DNA of 64,000 bases from an uncultured Butyricicoccus sp. (GTDB lineage: Bacteria > Bacillota > Clostridia > Oscillospirales > Butyricicoccaceae), in contig CAKTAV010000009.1 in NCBI GenBank assembly GCA_934532985.1, forward strand, positions 1-64,000, given 5' to 3'. Position 1 is the stretch's first letter; each line of letters begins with the position of its first letter. The notes below the pieces were generated by a model. That model was not told where the DNA came from. It did no database searches and saw only the letters and a program-made list of their open reading frames with translations. The position numbers and the translations under genes were made by a program. Positions 27,780-36,216 of this stretch are shown one piece after another.

Positions 27780-28436
27780 ATGCTGCATCGTATGCCGGAA
27801 AACTGGGAACGCGCGGAGCACTTTGCGTATTATCAAAACACGGTCTTTACCCGCTATAATTTGAATGCGGAGATCGATGTCACGGAGACCAACAAGCGTC
27901 GGCGGGAGCTGGGGCTACATTTTTACCCGGTGTTTCTGTGGTTGGTGATGAAGACCATCAATCGCTGGAAAGAAATGCGTATGGTAACGGACGGAGAGGG
28001 GCATCCTTGTTACTGGGACTACTGCAATCCGGTCTATCCGATCTTCCACAAGGACGACCACACGTTTTCCGATCTCTGGACGGAGTGGAATCCGGATTTT
28101 GCGGCGTTTTATCAGGCCGTGCGCGCGGATATGGAGAAATATGGCGATGTCCACGGGGTCAAGGCCCGAGACAATCAGCCGCCGAATTTCACGCCGGTAT
28201 CCATGGCGCCGTGGCTGTCTTTCACGGGACACAGCACGGATGTGTTCACCGCGCCGCAGCAGCTGTTTCCGGTGATTGTCGGCGGAAAGATGTTCGAGCG
28301 CGACGGACGCACGCTGCTGCCGCTGTCCATTTCGTGCAATCATGCGGCGGCGGATGGCTGGCACAGCTCGCAGGTTCTGCTGGAAATCGAGCGCAGGGCG
28401 GCACATCCGGAGGAGTGGATGCACGCGCCAAAATGA
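27780..28436 (+). CDS. Type A chloramphenicol O-acetyltransferase homologue
   Basis: A 218-residue member of the classical trimeric CAT family, which transfers acetyl from acetyl-CoA to the 3-hydroxyl of chloramphenicol. The catalytic histidine lies in SISCNHAAADGWH (HxxxDG), and APWLSFTGH corresponds to the conserved Ser/Thr segment. Residues differ from plasmid-borne CATs at many places (for example NHAAADGWH for HHAVCDGFH), so it is a chromosomal divergent member and resistance is not certain. AAGGAGGG lies 7-14 bases before the ATG at 27780. It has a strong promoter of its own and no mobile element around it. Confidence 0.85.
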   Translation: MLHRMPENWERAEHFAYYQNTVFTRYNLNAEIDVTETNKRRRELGLHFYPVFLWLVMKTINRWKEMRMVTDGEGHPCYWDYCNPVYPIFHKDDHTFSDLWTEWNPDFAAFYQAVRADMEKYGDVHGVKARDNQPPNFTPVSMAPWLSFTGHSTDVFTAPQQLFPVIVGGKMFERDGRTLLPLSISCNHAAADGWHSSQVLLEIERRAAHPEEWMHAPK

Positions 28437-28582
28437 AGGAAAACGCCCATGCCCTTGCAAGCGGAAAATCGTCTGTTTTTTGCAGTGCAAAACAAAAGAA
28501 ATTTAGAATTGTGCAATTACCATGAATAAAACCGTGAAAGAAGGGCATACTATTTCTGTTTTGTAAAATCGGAAAAAAGTGA

Positions 28583-28611
28583 TTGACAGAGGAACATTCT
28601 TGCGCTACAAT
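28583..28611 (+). promoter_or_regulatory. Promoter of the L7Ae-rpsL-rpsG-fusA-tuf operon
   Basis: TTGACA (28583-28588), 17-bp spacer, TACAAT (28606-28611). Confidence 0.88.
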
Positions 28612-28640
28612 GAACGGGTATGCGATAAGGAGGTAGTTCT

Positions 28641-28889
28641 ATGCTTTCACAGCTCGCAACAGCGGCGAAAGTCGTAGGCGTGAAACAGTCCAAAAAAACC
28701 ATCCGTGAAGGCGGCGTAGCGCGCGTATTCATCGCGCAGGACGCAGAAAGCCGCATCACCGCACCGATTCTGGATCTGTGCCGGGAACACGGGGTTGAGG
28801 TGACCGAGGTCGCTACTATGAAAGAACTCGGTGCCGCCGCTGGCGTCGCAGTCGGTGCTGCCGTTGTTACGGTCACCGAATTTCATTGA
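28641..28889 (+). CDS. L7Ae-family kink-turn RNA-binding protein (YbxF-like)
   Basis: An 82-residue protein of the L7Ae/L30e/YbxF family that binds kink-turn RNA. The core pattern VGVKQSKKTIREGGVARVFIAQDA corresponds to the family GxxxxxKxIxxGKAxxVxIAxDA, and later strands read VEVTEVATMKELG. In Bacillus the orthologue sits between rpoC and rpsL, so the gene has kept its position before rpsL here even though rpoC is 19 kb away. AAGGAGG at 28626 precedes the ATG. Ribosome or riboswitch kink-turn binding is the likely role. Confidence 0.88.
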   Translation: MLSQLATAAKVVGVKQSKKTIREGGVARVFIAQDAESRITAPILDLCREHGVEVTEVATMKELGAAAGVAVGAAVVTVTEFH

Positions 28890-28945
28890 TTTTAACGGGG
28901 AAGCCCGTTGAAATACTATATTCTATATTTGAGGAGGTGCAATGA

Positions 28946-29365
28946 ATGCCAACCTTTAACCAGCTCGTACGCAAGGGTAGACAGGAAGTTGCCGTTAAGT
29001 CCACTGCTCCGGCTCTGCAGGTAGGTCTGAACTCTCTGAAGAAGAAGCAGACCAATCAGTCGTCTCCGCAGAAGAGAGGCGTTTGCACGACGGTCAAGAC
29101 CATGACCCCGAAGAAGCCGAACTCTGCACTTCGTAAGGTAGCCCGTGTTAAGCTGACCAACGGTATGGAAGTTTCCGCTTACATTCCGGGTATCGGCCAC
29201 AATCTGCAGGAGCACTCGGTTGTAATGGTTCGCGGCGGTCGTGTTAAGGACCTTCCGGGTGTCCGTTACCACATCATCCGCGGCTCTCTGGATACGCAGG
29301 GTGTTGCCAACCGTCAGCAGGCTCGTTCCAAGTACGGCGCCAAGAGACCGAAGCCGGGCAAGTAA
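28946..29365 (+). CDS. rpsL: 30S ribosomal protein S12
   Basis: Small-subunit decoding-site protein, 139 residues. The conserved TPKKPNSALRKVARVKL and GGRVKDLPGVRYHIIRG segments are intact, with lysine at both classical streptomycin-resistance positions, so the sequence is of the sensitive type. GAGGAGG at 28931 precedes the ATG at 28946; an ATG at 28942 is out of frame. The 190-nt gap to rpsG is unusually long and carries folded RNA (29369-29514). Confidence 0.98.
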   Translation: MPTFNQLVRKGRQEVAVKSTAPALQVGLNSLKKKQTNQSSPQKRGVCTTVKTMTPKKPNSALRKVARVKLTNGMEVSAYIPGIGHNLQEHSVVMVRGGRVKDLPGVRYHIIRGSLDTQGVANRQQARSKYGAKRPKPGK

Positions 29366-29368
29366 TCG

Positions 29369-29514
29369 CTGTCCGACCGACAAACCGAATTTTTTACCCA
29401 TGATTTGACTTGAAATTTTCGTGTTTCAGCAAAGCAAAAGCTTTGTCCTGAGCGTTTGATATATATTTTCAAACCCTCGGACAGGCCATGCCGAAAGCCG
29501 GGGGCGGCTTTTGG
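29369..29514 (+). promoter_or_regulatory. Structured rpsL-rpsG intercistronic RNA
   Basis: An 8-bp perfect closing stem CTGTCCGA (29369-29376) / TCGGACAG (29477-29484) encloses an inner hairpin CAAAGC/GCTTTG (29430-29445). It is followed by a 10-bp hairpin CCGAAAGCCG / CGGCTTTTGG (29491-29514). The last ends 27 nt before the rpsG ribosome binding site. In E. coli the equivalent gap binds S7 for autoregulation; a similar role here is inference. Confidence 0.5.
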
Positions 29515-29555
29515 AGTACCTATGAAATCATTTTTTTGTGAAGGAGGGAAGTATC

Positions 29556-30026
29556 GTGCCAAGAAGAGGATTTGTTCCTAAGAGAGAAGTTCTTCCGGAT
29601 CCGATGTACGGCTCCCAGCTGGTTACCAAGCTGATCAACTCGATCATGCTGGACGGCAAGAAGGGCGTTGCACAGAAGGTTGTATACGATGCTTTTGACA
29701 TCGTTAAGGAAAAGACTGGCCGAGATCCGTTAGAAGTATTTATTGAGGCTATGGATAATATCATGCCGTCTCTGGAGGTTAAGGCTCGCCGTGTCGGCGG
29801 TGCTACCTACCAGGTGCCGATGGAAGTACGTCCGGAGAGACGTCAGACCCTGGGTCTCCGTTGGCTGACCAAGTATTCCCGTGCCCGTTCCGAGAGAAAC
29901 ATGTGCGAGAGACTCGCAAATGAGATTCTGGATGCGGTTAACAATCTGGGCGGCTCTGTTAAGAAGCGTGAGGATACCCATAAGATGGCAGAGGCCAACA
30001 AGGCATTTGCTCATTTCAGATATTAA
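29556..30026 (+). CDS. rpsG: 30S ribosomal protein S7
   Basis: Primary 16S rRNA-binding protein of the 30S head, 156 residues, the standard bacterial length. It starts at GTG 29556 with AAGGAGGG at 29541; a GTG at 29538 would place the ribosome binding site inside the protein and is rejected. The sequence PRRGFVPKREVLPDPMYGS, the KKGVAQKVVYDAF segment and the C-terminal KREDTHKMAEANKAFAHFRY are typical. It follows the folded spacer after rpsL and precedes fusA by 33 bp. Confidence 0.97.
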   Translation: MPRRGFVPKREVLPDPMYGSQLVTKLINSIMLDGKKGVAQKVVYDAFDIVKEKTGRDPLEVFIEAMDNIMPSLEVKARRVGGATYQVPMEVRPERRQTLGLRWLTKYSRARSERNMCERLANEILDAVNNLGGSVKKREDTHKMAEANKAFAHFRY

Positions 30027-30059
30027 TCTGACGGGGATCACTTACGAAAGGAGAACATC

Positions 30060-32138
30060 ATGCCGAGAGAATTTAGTCTGGAAAAGACCAGAAATATTGG
30101 TATTATGGCGCACATCGACGCCGGCAAGACCACCACGACGGAGCGTATCCTGTACTACACGGGTATCAACCGTAAGCTGGGTGAGACGCATGAAGGCGCC
30201 GCGACCATGGACTGGATGGAGCAGGAGCAGGAGCGTGGTATCACCATCACCTCTGCTGCAACCACTTGTCACTGGAAGGACCATCGAATCAACATCATTG
30301 ACACCCCGGGCCACGTTGACTTCACCGTAGAAGTACAGCGTTCTCTGCGTGTACTGGACGGTTCGGTTTGTGTTCTGTGCGCAAAGGGCGGTGTAGAGCC
30401 GCAGACGGAGACCGTTTGGCATCAGGCTGACGAGTACCGTGTACCGCGTATGATTTTCGTCAACAAGATGGATATCATGGGCGCCGACTTCTACAACGTT
30501 CTGAACATGATTAAGGAGCGTCTGGGCTGCAAGGCCGTTCCGATTCAGCTGCCGATCGGCTCCGAGTCGGAGTTCCGCGGCATCATCGACTTGATGACCA
30601 TGCGTGCTGAGGTTTACTATGATGACCTGGGCAAGGATATCCGCGACGAGGATATTCCAGCAGACATGGTTGAGAAGGCTGAGGAATACCACGAGGCAAT
30701 GATCGAAGCAATCTGCGAGACCGACGAGGACCTGATGATGGCGTACCTCGAGGGCGAGGAGATCTCGGTCGACGACCTGAAGGCGGCGCTGCGTAAGGCT
30801 ACCTGTAACGTAGAGGTTATCCCGGTACTGTGTGGTACTGCATACCGCAACAAGGGCGTACAGATGCTTCTGGATGCTGTTGTTGACTTCATGCCGTGCC
30901 CGCTGGACATCCCGGCAATCAAGGGTGTCAATCCGGATACCGACGAAGAGGACGAGCGTCCGGCTGACGATGACGGTCCGTTCTCTGCACTTGCATTTAA
31001 GATCATGACCGACCCGTATGTAGGTCGTCTGACCTTCTTCCGCGTTTACTCCGGTACGGTTGACGCCGGCACTTCGGTACTGAACGCAACGAAGGATAAG
31101 AAGGAGCGTCTGGGACGCATCCTGCAGATGCATGCGAACCATCGTAAGGATATCGACAAGGTTTACTCCGGCGACATCGCTGCCGCAGTAGGCTTTAAGA
31201 ATACCACCACCGGTGATACGCTGTGTGACGAAGATCATCCGATCATCCTGGAGTCCATGAACTTCCCGGAGCCGGTTATCGACGTAGCAATCGAGCCGAA
31301 GACCAAGGCAGGTCAGGAAAAGATGGGTATCGCACTGTCCAAGCTGGCAGAAGAGGACCCGACCTTCCGCACCTATACCGACGAGGAAACCGGCCAGACC
31401 ATCATCGCTGGTATGGGCGAGCTGCATCTGGAAATCATCGTAGACCGTCTGCTGCGTGAGTTCAAGGTAGAGGCAAACGTAGGTCAGCCGCAGGTATCCT
31501 ACAAGGAGACCGTTCGCGGCACTGCCGATGTCGACTGCAAGTACAAGCGTCAGTCCGGTGGTTCTGGTCAGTATGGTCACGTTAAGATTATTCTGGAGCC
31601 GAACGAGCCGGGTGCAGGCTACGAGTTCATCAACAAGGTTGTCGGCGGTTCGATTCCGAAGGAATACATCGAGCCGGTTAACCAGGGTATTCAGGGCGCT
31701 ATGGAGTCCGGTGTTCTGGCAGGCTACCAGGTTGTTGACGTTAAGGTAACCCTGTATGATGGATCGTACCATGAAGTTGACTCTTCCGAAATGGCATTTA
31801 AGATTGCCGGTTCTATGGCATTCAAGGAAGCAATGAGAAAGGCTGATCCGGTTCTGACTGAGCCGATCATGCAGGTTGACATTCTGGTTCCGGAGGAATA
31901 CATGGGCGACGTTATCGGTGACATTAACTCTCGCCGTGGTCAGATTGCCGGCATGGAAGCTCGTGGCGCTGTTCAGGCAATCTCTGCGAAGGTTCCGCTG
32001 TCCGAGATGTTCGGCTATGCGACCGATCTGCGTTCCCGTACGCAGGGCCGTGGCCAGTACACCATGCAGCGCAGCCACTACGCTGAGATTCCGAAGTCCA
32101 TCGCGGAAAAGATCATCAGCAGCCGCACGAAGGGTTGA
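30060..32138 (+). CDS. fusA: Elongation factor G
   Basis: Ribosomal translocase GTPase, 692 residues. G-domain motifs AHIDAGKTTTTERIL, DTPGHVDF and NKMD are present, followed by the five-domain EF-G architecture ending SRTKG. AAGGAG at 30049 precedes the ATG at 30060. It is the fourth gene of the str-type operon, and tuf follows after 105 bp. Confidence 0.98.
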   Translation: MPREFSLEKTRNIGIMAHIDAGKTTTTERILYYTGINRKLGETHEGAATMDWMEQEQERGITITSAATTCHWKDHRINIIDTPGHVDFTVEVQRSLRVLDGSVCVLCAKGGVEPQTETVWHQADEYRVPRMIFVNKMDIMGADFYNVLNMIKERLGCKAVPIQLPIGSESEFRGIIDLMTMRAEVYYDDLGKDIRDEDIPADMVEKAEEYHEAMIEAICETDEDLMMAYLEGEEISVDDLKAALRKATCNVEVIPVLCGTAYRNKGVQMLLDAVVDFMPCPLDIPAIKGVNPDTDEEDERPADDDGPFSALAFKIMTDPYVGRLTFFRVYSGTVDAGTSVLNATKDKKERLGRILQMHANHRKDIDKVYSGDIAAAVGFKNTTTGDTLCDEDHPIILESMNFPEPVIDVAIEPKTKAGQEKMGIALSKLAEEDPTFRTYTDEETGQTIIAGMGELHLEIIVDRLLREFKVEANVGQPQVSYKETVRGTADVDCKYKRQSGGSGQYGHVKIILEPNEPGAGYEFINKVVGGSIPKEYIEPVNQGIQGAMESGVLAGYQVVDVKVTLYDGSYHEVDSSEMAFKIAGSMAFKEAMRKADPVLTEPIMQVDILVPEEYMGDVIGDINSRRGQIAGMEARGAVQAISAKVPLSEMFGYATDLRSRTQGRGQYTMQRSHYAEIPKSIAEKIISSRTKG

Positions 32139-32243
32139 TTTTCACCCCTACTATAAGAAGTTTTTGCTTGCATTTTTGCATGCACTGAGATACAATAAGT
32201 CTGTAATGACTATTTTCTCAATTACCGTAAGGAGGACATTAAA

Positions 32244-33446
32244 ATGGCAAAGGAAAAGTACGTAAGAGACCTGCCTCACGTTAACATTGGTACCATTGGC
32301 CACGTTGACCACGGCAAGACCACTCTGACCGCTGCAATCACCAAGGTTCTCGCTCTGGAGGGCGAAGCTGAGGTTATGAAGTACGACGAGATCGACAAGG
32401 CTCCGGAAGAGAAGGAGCGCGGCATTACCATCAACACCGCTCACGTAGAGTACAAGACCAAGAAGCGTCACTATGCACACGTTGACTGCCCGGGCCATGC
32501 TGACTACGTTAAGAACATGATCACCGGTGCTGCTCAGATGGACGGCGCTATCCTGGTTGTATCTTCCGCTGACGGCCCGATGCCGCAGACCCGTGAGCAC
32601 ATCCTGCTGGCTCGTCAGGTAGGCGTACCGTACATCGTAGTATTCATGAACAAGGTTGACCAGGTAGACGACGAGGAGCTGCTCGATCTGGTTGAGATGG
32701 AAATTCGTGAGCTGCTGAACGACTACGACTTCCCGGGCGACGACGTTCCGATCATCCGTGGTACCGCTCTGGGCGTTCTGGAGTGCGACTCCACCGATCC
32801 GAATGCTCCGGAGTACGCTTGCATCCATGAGCTGATGGACGCTGTTGACGAGTATATCCCGACTCCGGATCGTAAGGCTGACCAGCCGTTCCTGATGCCG
32901 GTCGAGGACGTATTCTCCATCACCGGTCGTGGTACCGTTGCTACCGGTCGTGTAGAGCGTGGCCAGATCAAGATGGGCGAGGAAGTTGAGATCGTAGGTC
33001 TGATGGACGCTCCGCGCAAGACCGTTGTTACCGGTATTGAGATGTTCCGCAAGCTGCTGGACTACGCAGAAGCTGGCGACAACATTGGTACCCTGCTGCG
33101 TGGTATCCAGAAGAACGAGATCGAGCGTGGCCAGGTTATCGCTAAGCCGGGCACAATCCATCCGCATACCAAGTTCAAGGGTCAGGTATACGTTCTGAAG
33201 AAGGAAGAGGGCGGCCGCCACACTCCGTTCTTCAACAACTATCGTCCGCAGTTCTACTTCCGTACCACTGACGTAACTGGCGTTATCACTCTGCCGGAAG
33301 GCACTGAGATGTGCATGCCGGGCGACAACGTTGATATGGCTGTAGAGCTGATCACCCCGATCGCTATCGAGAAGGGCCTGCGTTTCGCTATCCGTGAGGG
33401 TGGCCGTACCGTAGGTTCCGGCGTTGTTACCGAGATCGACGAGTAA
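32244..33446 (+). CDS. tuf: Elongation factor Tu
   Basis: GTPase that brings aminoacyl-tRNA to the ribosome, 400 residues. The motifs GHVDHGKTTL, DCPGHADY and NKVD are intact, and the three-domain structure ends in VVTEIDE. Codon use is strongly biased towards a few codons, as expected for the most abundant protein. AAGGAGG at 32229 precedes the ATG at 32244. The operon ends at the terminator at 33483. Confidence 0.98.
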   Translation: MAKEKYVRDLPHVNIGTIGHVDHGKTTLTAAITKVLALEGEAEVMKYDEIDKAPEEKERGITINTAHVEYKTKKRHYAHVDCPGHADYVKNMITGAAQMDGAILVVSSADGPMPQTREHILLARQVGVPYIVVFMNKVDQVDDEELLDLVEMEIRELLNDYDFPGDDVPIIRGTALGVLECDSTDPNAPEYACIHELMDAVDEYIPTPDRKADQPFLMPVEDVFSITGRGTVATGRVERGQIKMGEEVEIVGLMDAPRKTVVTGIEMFRKLLDYAEAGDNIGTLLRGIQKNEIERGQVIAKPGTIHPHTKFKGQVYVLKKEEGGRHTPFFNNYRPQFYFRTTDVTGVITLPEGTEMCMPGDNVDMAVELITPIAIEKGLRFAIREGGRTVGSGVVTEIDE

Positions 33447-33482
33447 TTTCTCGATTTTGGCATAACCCAAAATTAAATTATC

Positions 33483-33517
33483 CCGCGGTCTTGTCTTCGG
33501 ACAAGGCCGCGGTTTTT
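33483..33517 (+). terminator. Terminator after tuf
   Basis: Stem CCGCGGTCTTGTC / GACAAGGCCGCGG with a TTCG tetraloop and T5. Confidence 0.95.
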
Positions 33518-33544
33518 CATTGTGCTATATGCTGCTGACTTCGT

Positions 33545-33576
33545 AGTGGACGGGTTTTCCCGTTCACTATTTTTTT
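33545..33576 (+). terminator. Second hairpin with T7 after tuf
   Basis: AGTGGACGGG / CCCGTTCACT with TTTT loop, followed by TTTTTTT and then GTGCTATTTGCTTTT. The last word also follows the terminators that border other repeat copies. Confidence 0.75.
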
Positions 33577-33905
33577 GTGCTATTTGCTTTTGGCGCGGAC
33601 TTTTTACCCGTCTATTTTCTGAGAAAATCAGCTATTATTGCACATTCTAATCCCTTCAGTCAATTGCTACGTAATTGCCAGCGTCTCTTGCATCAAGGGA
33701 TGCCTTTGGTGCGTGCCATTTGTCTGTCTGCGCTCAGAGTAAAATCTACGTTTGGCTCCCCTTGGAGAACAAGGGGAGCTGCCGATGCATAGCGATGGCT
33801 GAGGGGATCTGAACCAACAATTATTGCCCGTTTTGTGTCTGTTAACCGAGAAAATCTTACCGTTTTTCAAATTCCAAACCAGTGAAAGGTTTGGAATTTG
33901 AGGAG
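33577..33905. repeat. Dispersed hairpin repeat, copy D
   Basis: It contains CTAATCCCTTCAGTC, CTTGCATCAAGGGATGCCTTTGGTGCGTGCC, GCTCAGAGTAAAATCTACG, a GGCTCCCCTTG / CAAGGGGAGC hairpin (33753-33780), and GCTGAGGGGATCTGAAC. The perfect hairpin CAAATTCCAAACC / GGTTTGGAATTTG is at 33868-33900. The word CCGTTTTTCAAATTCCAAAC at 33860 also occurs at 50563. No coding capacity. Confidence 0.75.
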
Positions 33906-34002
33906 CGATGCAATCGAGTGGTCGAGACGTACTGACGCTTCGGTGCGGCGAGATAGCGTAATTTGCCGATGCGCCGTCGCCGAATGTTTTTTACTTCTCC
34001 TA
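33906..34002. other. Spacer before padR promoter
   Basis: No gene is seen. Short GC-rich inverted words (GGCGAGATAGCG, GCGCCGTCGCCG) are present but form no clear terminator. Confidence 0.35.
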
Positions 34003-34058
34003 TTGACAAGCACGACATACTGCTGTATCTTATATATATAAAATATTTATATATATAA
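34003..34058 (+). promoter_or_regulatory. padR promoter with AT palindrome operator
   Basis: TTGACA (34003-34008), 17-bp spacer, TATCTT (34026-34031). The palindrome TATATATATAAA / TTTATATATATA at 34031-34057 covers the transcription start, where an autorepressing PadR dimer would block initiation. Confidence 0.65.
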
Positions 34059-34083
34059 ATCGAACGAGAGCGAGGTGTATTGC

Positions 34084-34401
34084 ATGTATTATCCGGTATC
34101 TTCTCTGCTGATCGAGTGCTTAATTTTGGCGGTGGTGGAGACGGGGGATTCGTACGGATATGAAATCAGTCAGACGGTAAAGCTGGCGGCGGACATCAAG
34201 GAGTCCACGTTGTATCCGATTCTGCGCCGGCTGGAGCAAAAGGGTTACGTCACGACATATAACCAGCAGTTCCAAGGCAGAAATCGAAAATATTATCAGA
34301 TGACGGATGCAGGACGAAAACAGTTGCAGTTTCTCAAAGAGGAATGGAAACAGTATCGAAGAATGATCGACGGTATTATTGAAGGGGGCGTGCGAGGATG
34401 A
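34084..34401 (+). CDS. PadR family transcriptional regulator
   Basis: A 105-residue winged-helix regulator of the short PadR type. The sequence SLLIECLILAVVETGDSYGYEIS, the KESTLYPILRRLEQKGYV recognition helix and wing, and KYYQMTDAGRKQL are characteristic, followed by a C-terminal dimerisation helix. The ATG at 34084 is chosen because GCGAGGTG lies 7 bases before it; a GTG at 34075 is inside that site. Its stop overlaps the next gene start by 4 bases. PadR followed by DUF1700 and DUF4097 genes is a recurring trio in Firmicutes, thought to respond to envelope stress or antibiotics. Confidence 0.92.
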   Translation: MYYPVSSLLIECLILAVVETGDSYGYEISQTVKLAADIKESTLYPILRRLEQKGYVTTYNQQFQGRNRKYYQMTDAGRKQLQFLKEEWKQYRRMIDGIIEGGVRG

Positions 34402-34988
34402 CACGAGACGAATATTTACGGCAGCTGAGGAAATATCTCAAGCGGCTGCCGAAGGATGATTATGACAGCGCGATGGAATATTTTACGGAATATTTCGAGG
34501 AGGCCGGACCGGAGGGGGAACAGCGCGTGATGCAGGAGCTGGGAAGCGCACGACAGGCGGCGGCCGAGCTGCTGGGCAACTTGCTGGATGAAACGACGAA
34601 CAAGAAACAGCGCGGACAGCGATCGGTTGGGTCGATTGTACTGATCGCTCTGATGGCGATTTTCGCCGCACCGATTGGTATTCCGCTGCTGATTGTAGTG
34701 GGTGTGCTGATGCTCACCGCGGTGATTGTCGCCATCGCGTGTGCGGTGTGTGTACTGATCTTCGGTATTGCCGGTGTGCTGATCGGCGGCAAGATGGTAC
34801 TGCGCGGTTTGGTGGCGGTGACAGTTTCACCAGCGGGCGCGGCGGTGCTGACCGGAGCGGGTCTTGTGAGCATCGGCATGAGCGTACTGCTCAGCGTGCT
34901 GCTGATGTGCGTTTGTAAGTGGATTTCACTCAGCCTGATCGGCTGGATTCGGAATTTGATTTCACGCAGAGGAGGAGAAAAGCGATGA
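34398..34988 (+). CDS. DUF1700 (HAAS domain) membrane protein
   Basis: A 196-residue protein. The N-terminal HAAS-type helical domain (residues 1-60, MTRDEYLRQLRKYLKRLPKD, then YFTEYFEEAGPEGEQRVMQELG) is followed by three or four membrane helices rich in Val, Ile and Gly and a basic tail SRRGGEKR. In this family the soluble part is associated with PadR regulators, and the protein may act as the membrane sensor or anti-regulator partner; that role is inference. It overlaps padR by 4 bases (ATGA) and the next gene begins inside its last codons, so the three are tightly coupled. Confidence 0.88.
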   Translation: MTRDEYLRQLRKYLKRLPKDDYDSAMEYFTEYFEEAGPEGEQRVMQELGSARQAAAELLGNLLDETTNKKQRGQRSVGSIVLIALMAIFAAPIGIPLLIVVGVLMLTAVIVAIACAVCVLIFGIAGVLIGGKMVLRGLVAVTVSPAGAAVLTGAGLVSIGMSVLLSVLLMCVCKWISLSLIGWIRNLISRRGGEKR

Positions 34989-36067
34989 AACGGGGGACAA
35001 AAATTGCATTGGTTGCCAGTGTGAGTGTGTGCGTGGTCGGCGCGGCGCTGTTTGGTGTTGGCGTTGTGAGCGGTGGACAGGAGTATGTAAAATCCGCAAA
35101 TCTGAACGAACTTTCCAGTGAGAAACAGGACGAGGGGAGCGGCAAGACGCAGACGCTGAGCAAGGACAACATCAAGCTAAAATCGTTTGATGCGGTGGAC
35201 ATCAATTGTGAAAATCTTGATGTTTCGGTTGTTCCGTCGGACAAAAATTACTCGTACCTGTCGTACTCGGTGGAGGAGCGCAAGGGAAAAAATCCGCTGT
35301 CGTATGACGTTGCAAATGACACGCTGTCCATCCAGGAACAGAACGGAAAAGAGTCCGGATTCTATGCCAGCTGCCATGTGGACATCAGCTTTATTGGCTG
35401 GCTGTTTGGCGGCAAGACAGTGACCGAGGAAACTCATACCAATATCGTCACGCTGCATCTGGCGAAGGATGCTGCGTTGAAGGAAAGCAAGGCGTATCTC
35501 GCCAACGGGGATCTCTCCATCGAAGGAATAAACAGCAAGAATGTTGACTGGACGCTGGATTACGGCGATCTGGAGCTGATGGATTCGACGCTGGATGGCG
35601 GCAGTGTGATTCTGGATGACGGCGACATTACCATGTACGATACGCAGTCGTACAAGATCCAGTGGGTAAATAAATATGGCGATTGGGATGTGAAGCGCTG
35701 CACGATGCGCGGCGATACGGCGGAGCTGACTGATGGCGATCTGACAATGGACGACAGCCAGTGGCTGAACGGCACGATGGATTTGGATTACGGCGACTGG
35801 AGCGGCAAGGACATTGTGTTGAAGAGCATGGCGGCGACGCTAAGAGACGGTGATGTCGAGATCAAGCAGGTAGAATTGTCGGGCAAGAACAGCATAGACA
35901 GTTCGTATGGTGATGTAGATATTAAACTGACGCCAGATATGGCACAGTCGGTTGTCAACCACAACAGTATGGATTCCGACGACGAAACCAGTGAGCACAG
36001 ACTGAGCTGGAAGGATGGCACGGCGCTGCACGTTGTCTGCGCCGACGGTGATATTACCATCGGATAA
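34985..36067 (+). CDS. DUF4097 family membrane-anchored beta-repeat protein
   Basis: A 360-residue protein from the ATG at 34985, preceded by GGAGGAG at 34970. Residues 6-27 form a signal anchor. From about residue 70 to the end runs a DUF4097 repeat fold of short strands with the recurring word YGD or DGD (LDYGDLELMDS, LDDGDITMYD, NKYGDWDVKR, TDGDLTMDDS, LDYGDWSGKD, RDGDVEIKQ, SYGDVDIKL), as in right-handed beta-helix polymers. An insertion near residues 135-150 contains a hydrophobic WLFGGKTV. It is the third gene of the PadR-DUF1700 operon. Such proteins probably form an outward-facing scaffold, but the function is unknown. Confidence 0.85.
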   Translation: MKRGTKIALVASVSVCVVGAALFGVGVVSGGQEYVKSANLNELSSEKQDEGSGKTQTLSKDNIKLKSFDAVDINCENLDVSVVPSDKNYSYLSYSVEERKGKNPLSYDVANDTLSIQEQNGKESGFYASCHVDISFIGWLFGGKTVTEETHTNIVTLHLAKDAALKESKAYLANGDLSIEGINSKNVDWTLDYGDLELMDSTLDGGSVILDDGDITMYDTQSYKIQWVNKYGDWDVKRCTMRGDTAELTDGDLTMDDSQWLNGTMDLDYGDWSGKDIVLKSMAATLRDGDVEIKQVELSGKNSIDSSYGDVDIKLTPDMAQSVVNHNSMDSDDETSEHRLSWKDGTALHVVCADGDITIG

Positions 36068-36109
36068 AGCCGATGCGGAGGGGGCATGTTCCGCAGAATA
36101 AAACAGGGT

Positions 36110-36156
36110 GATACCGGCACAATGAGAGGGACATTGTGACCGGTATCGTCTTTTTC
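36110..36156 (+). terminator. Terminator of the padR operon
   Basis: Stem GATACCGGCACAATG / CATTGTGACCGGTATC with a 7-base loop, then GTCTTTTTCTG. Confidence 0.9.
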
Positions 36157-36216
36157 TGTGAGGAAAAGAACACAAAACCATTGGTCAGCTTCCATAAAAT
36201 GAACACGAAGTCGTCA

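Noticed and set aside
30042..32078. 678-codon open frame antisense to fusA
   Set aside because: Antisense shadow, as above.
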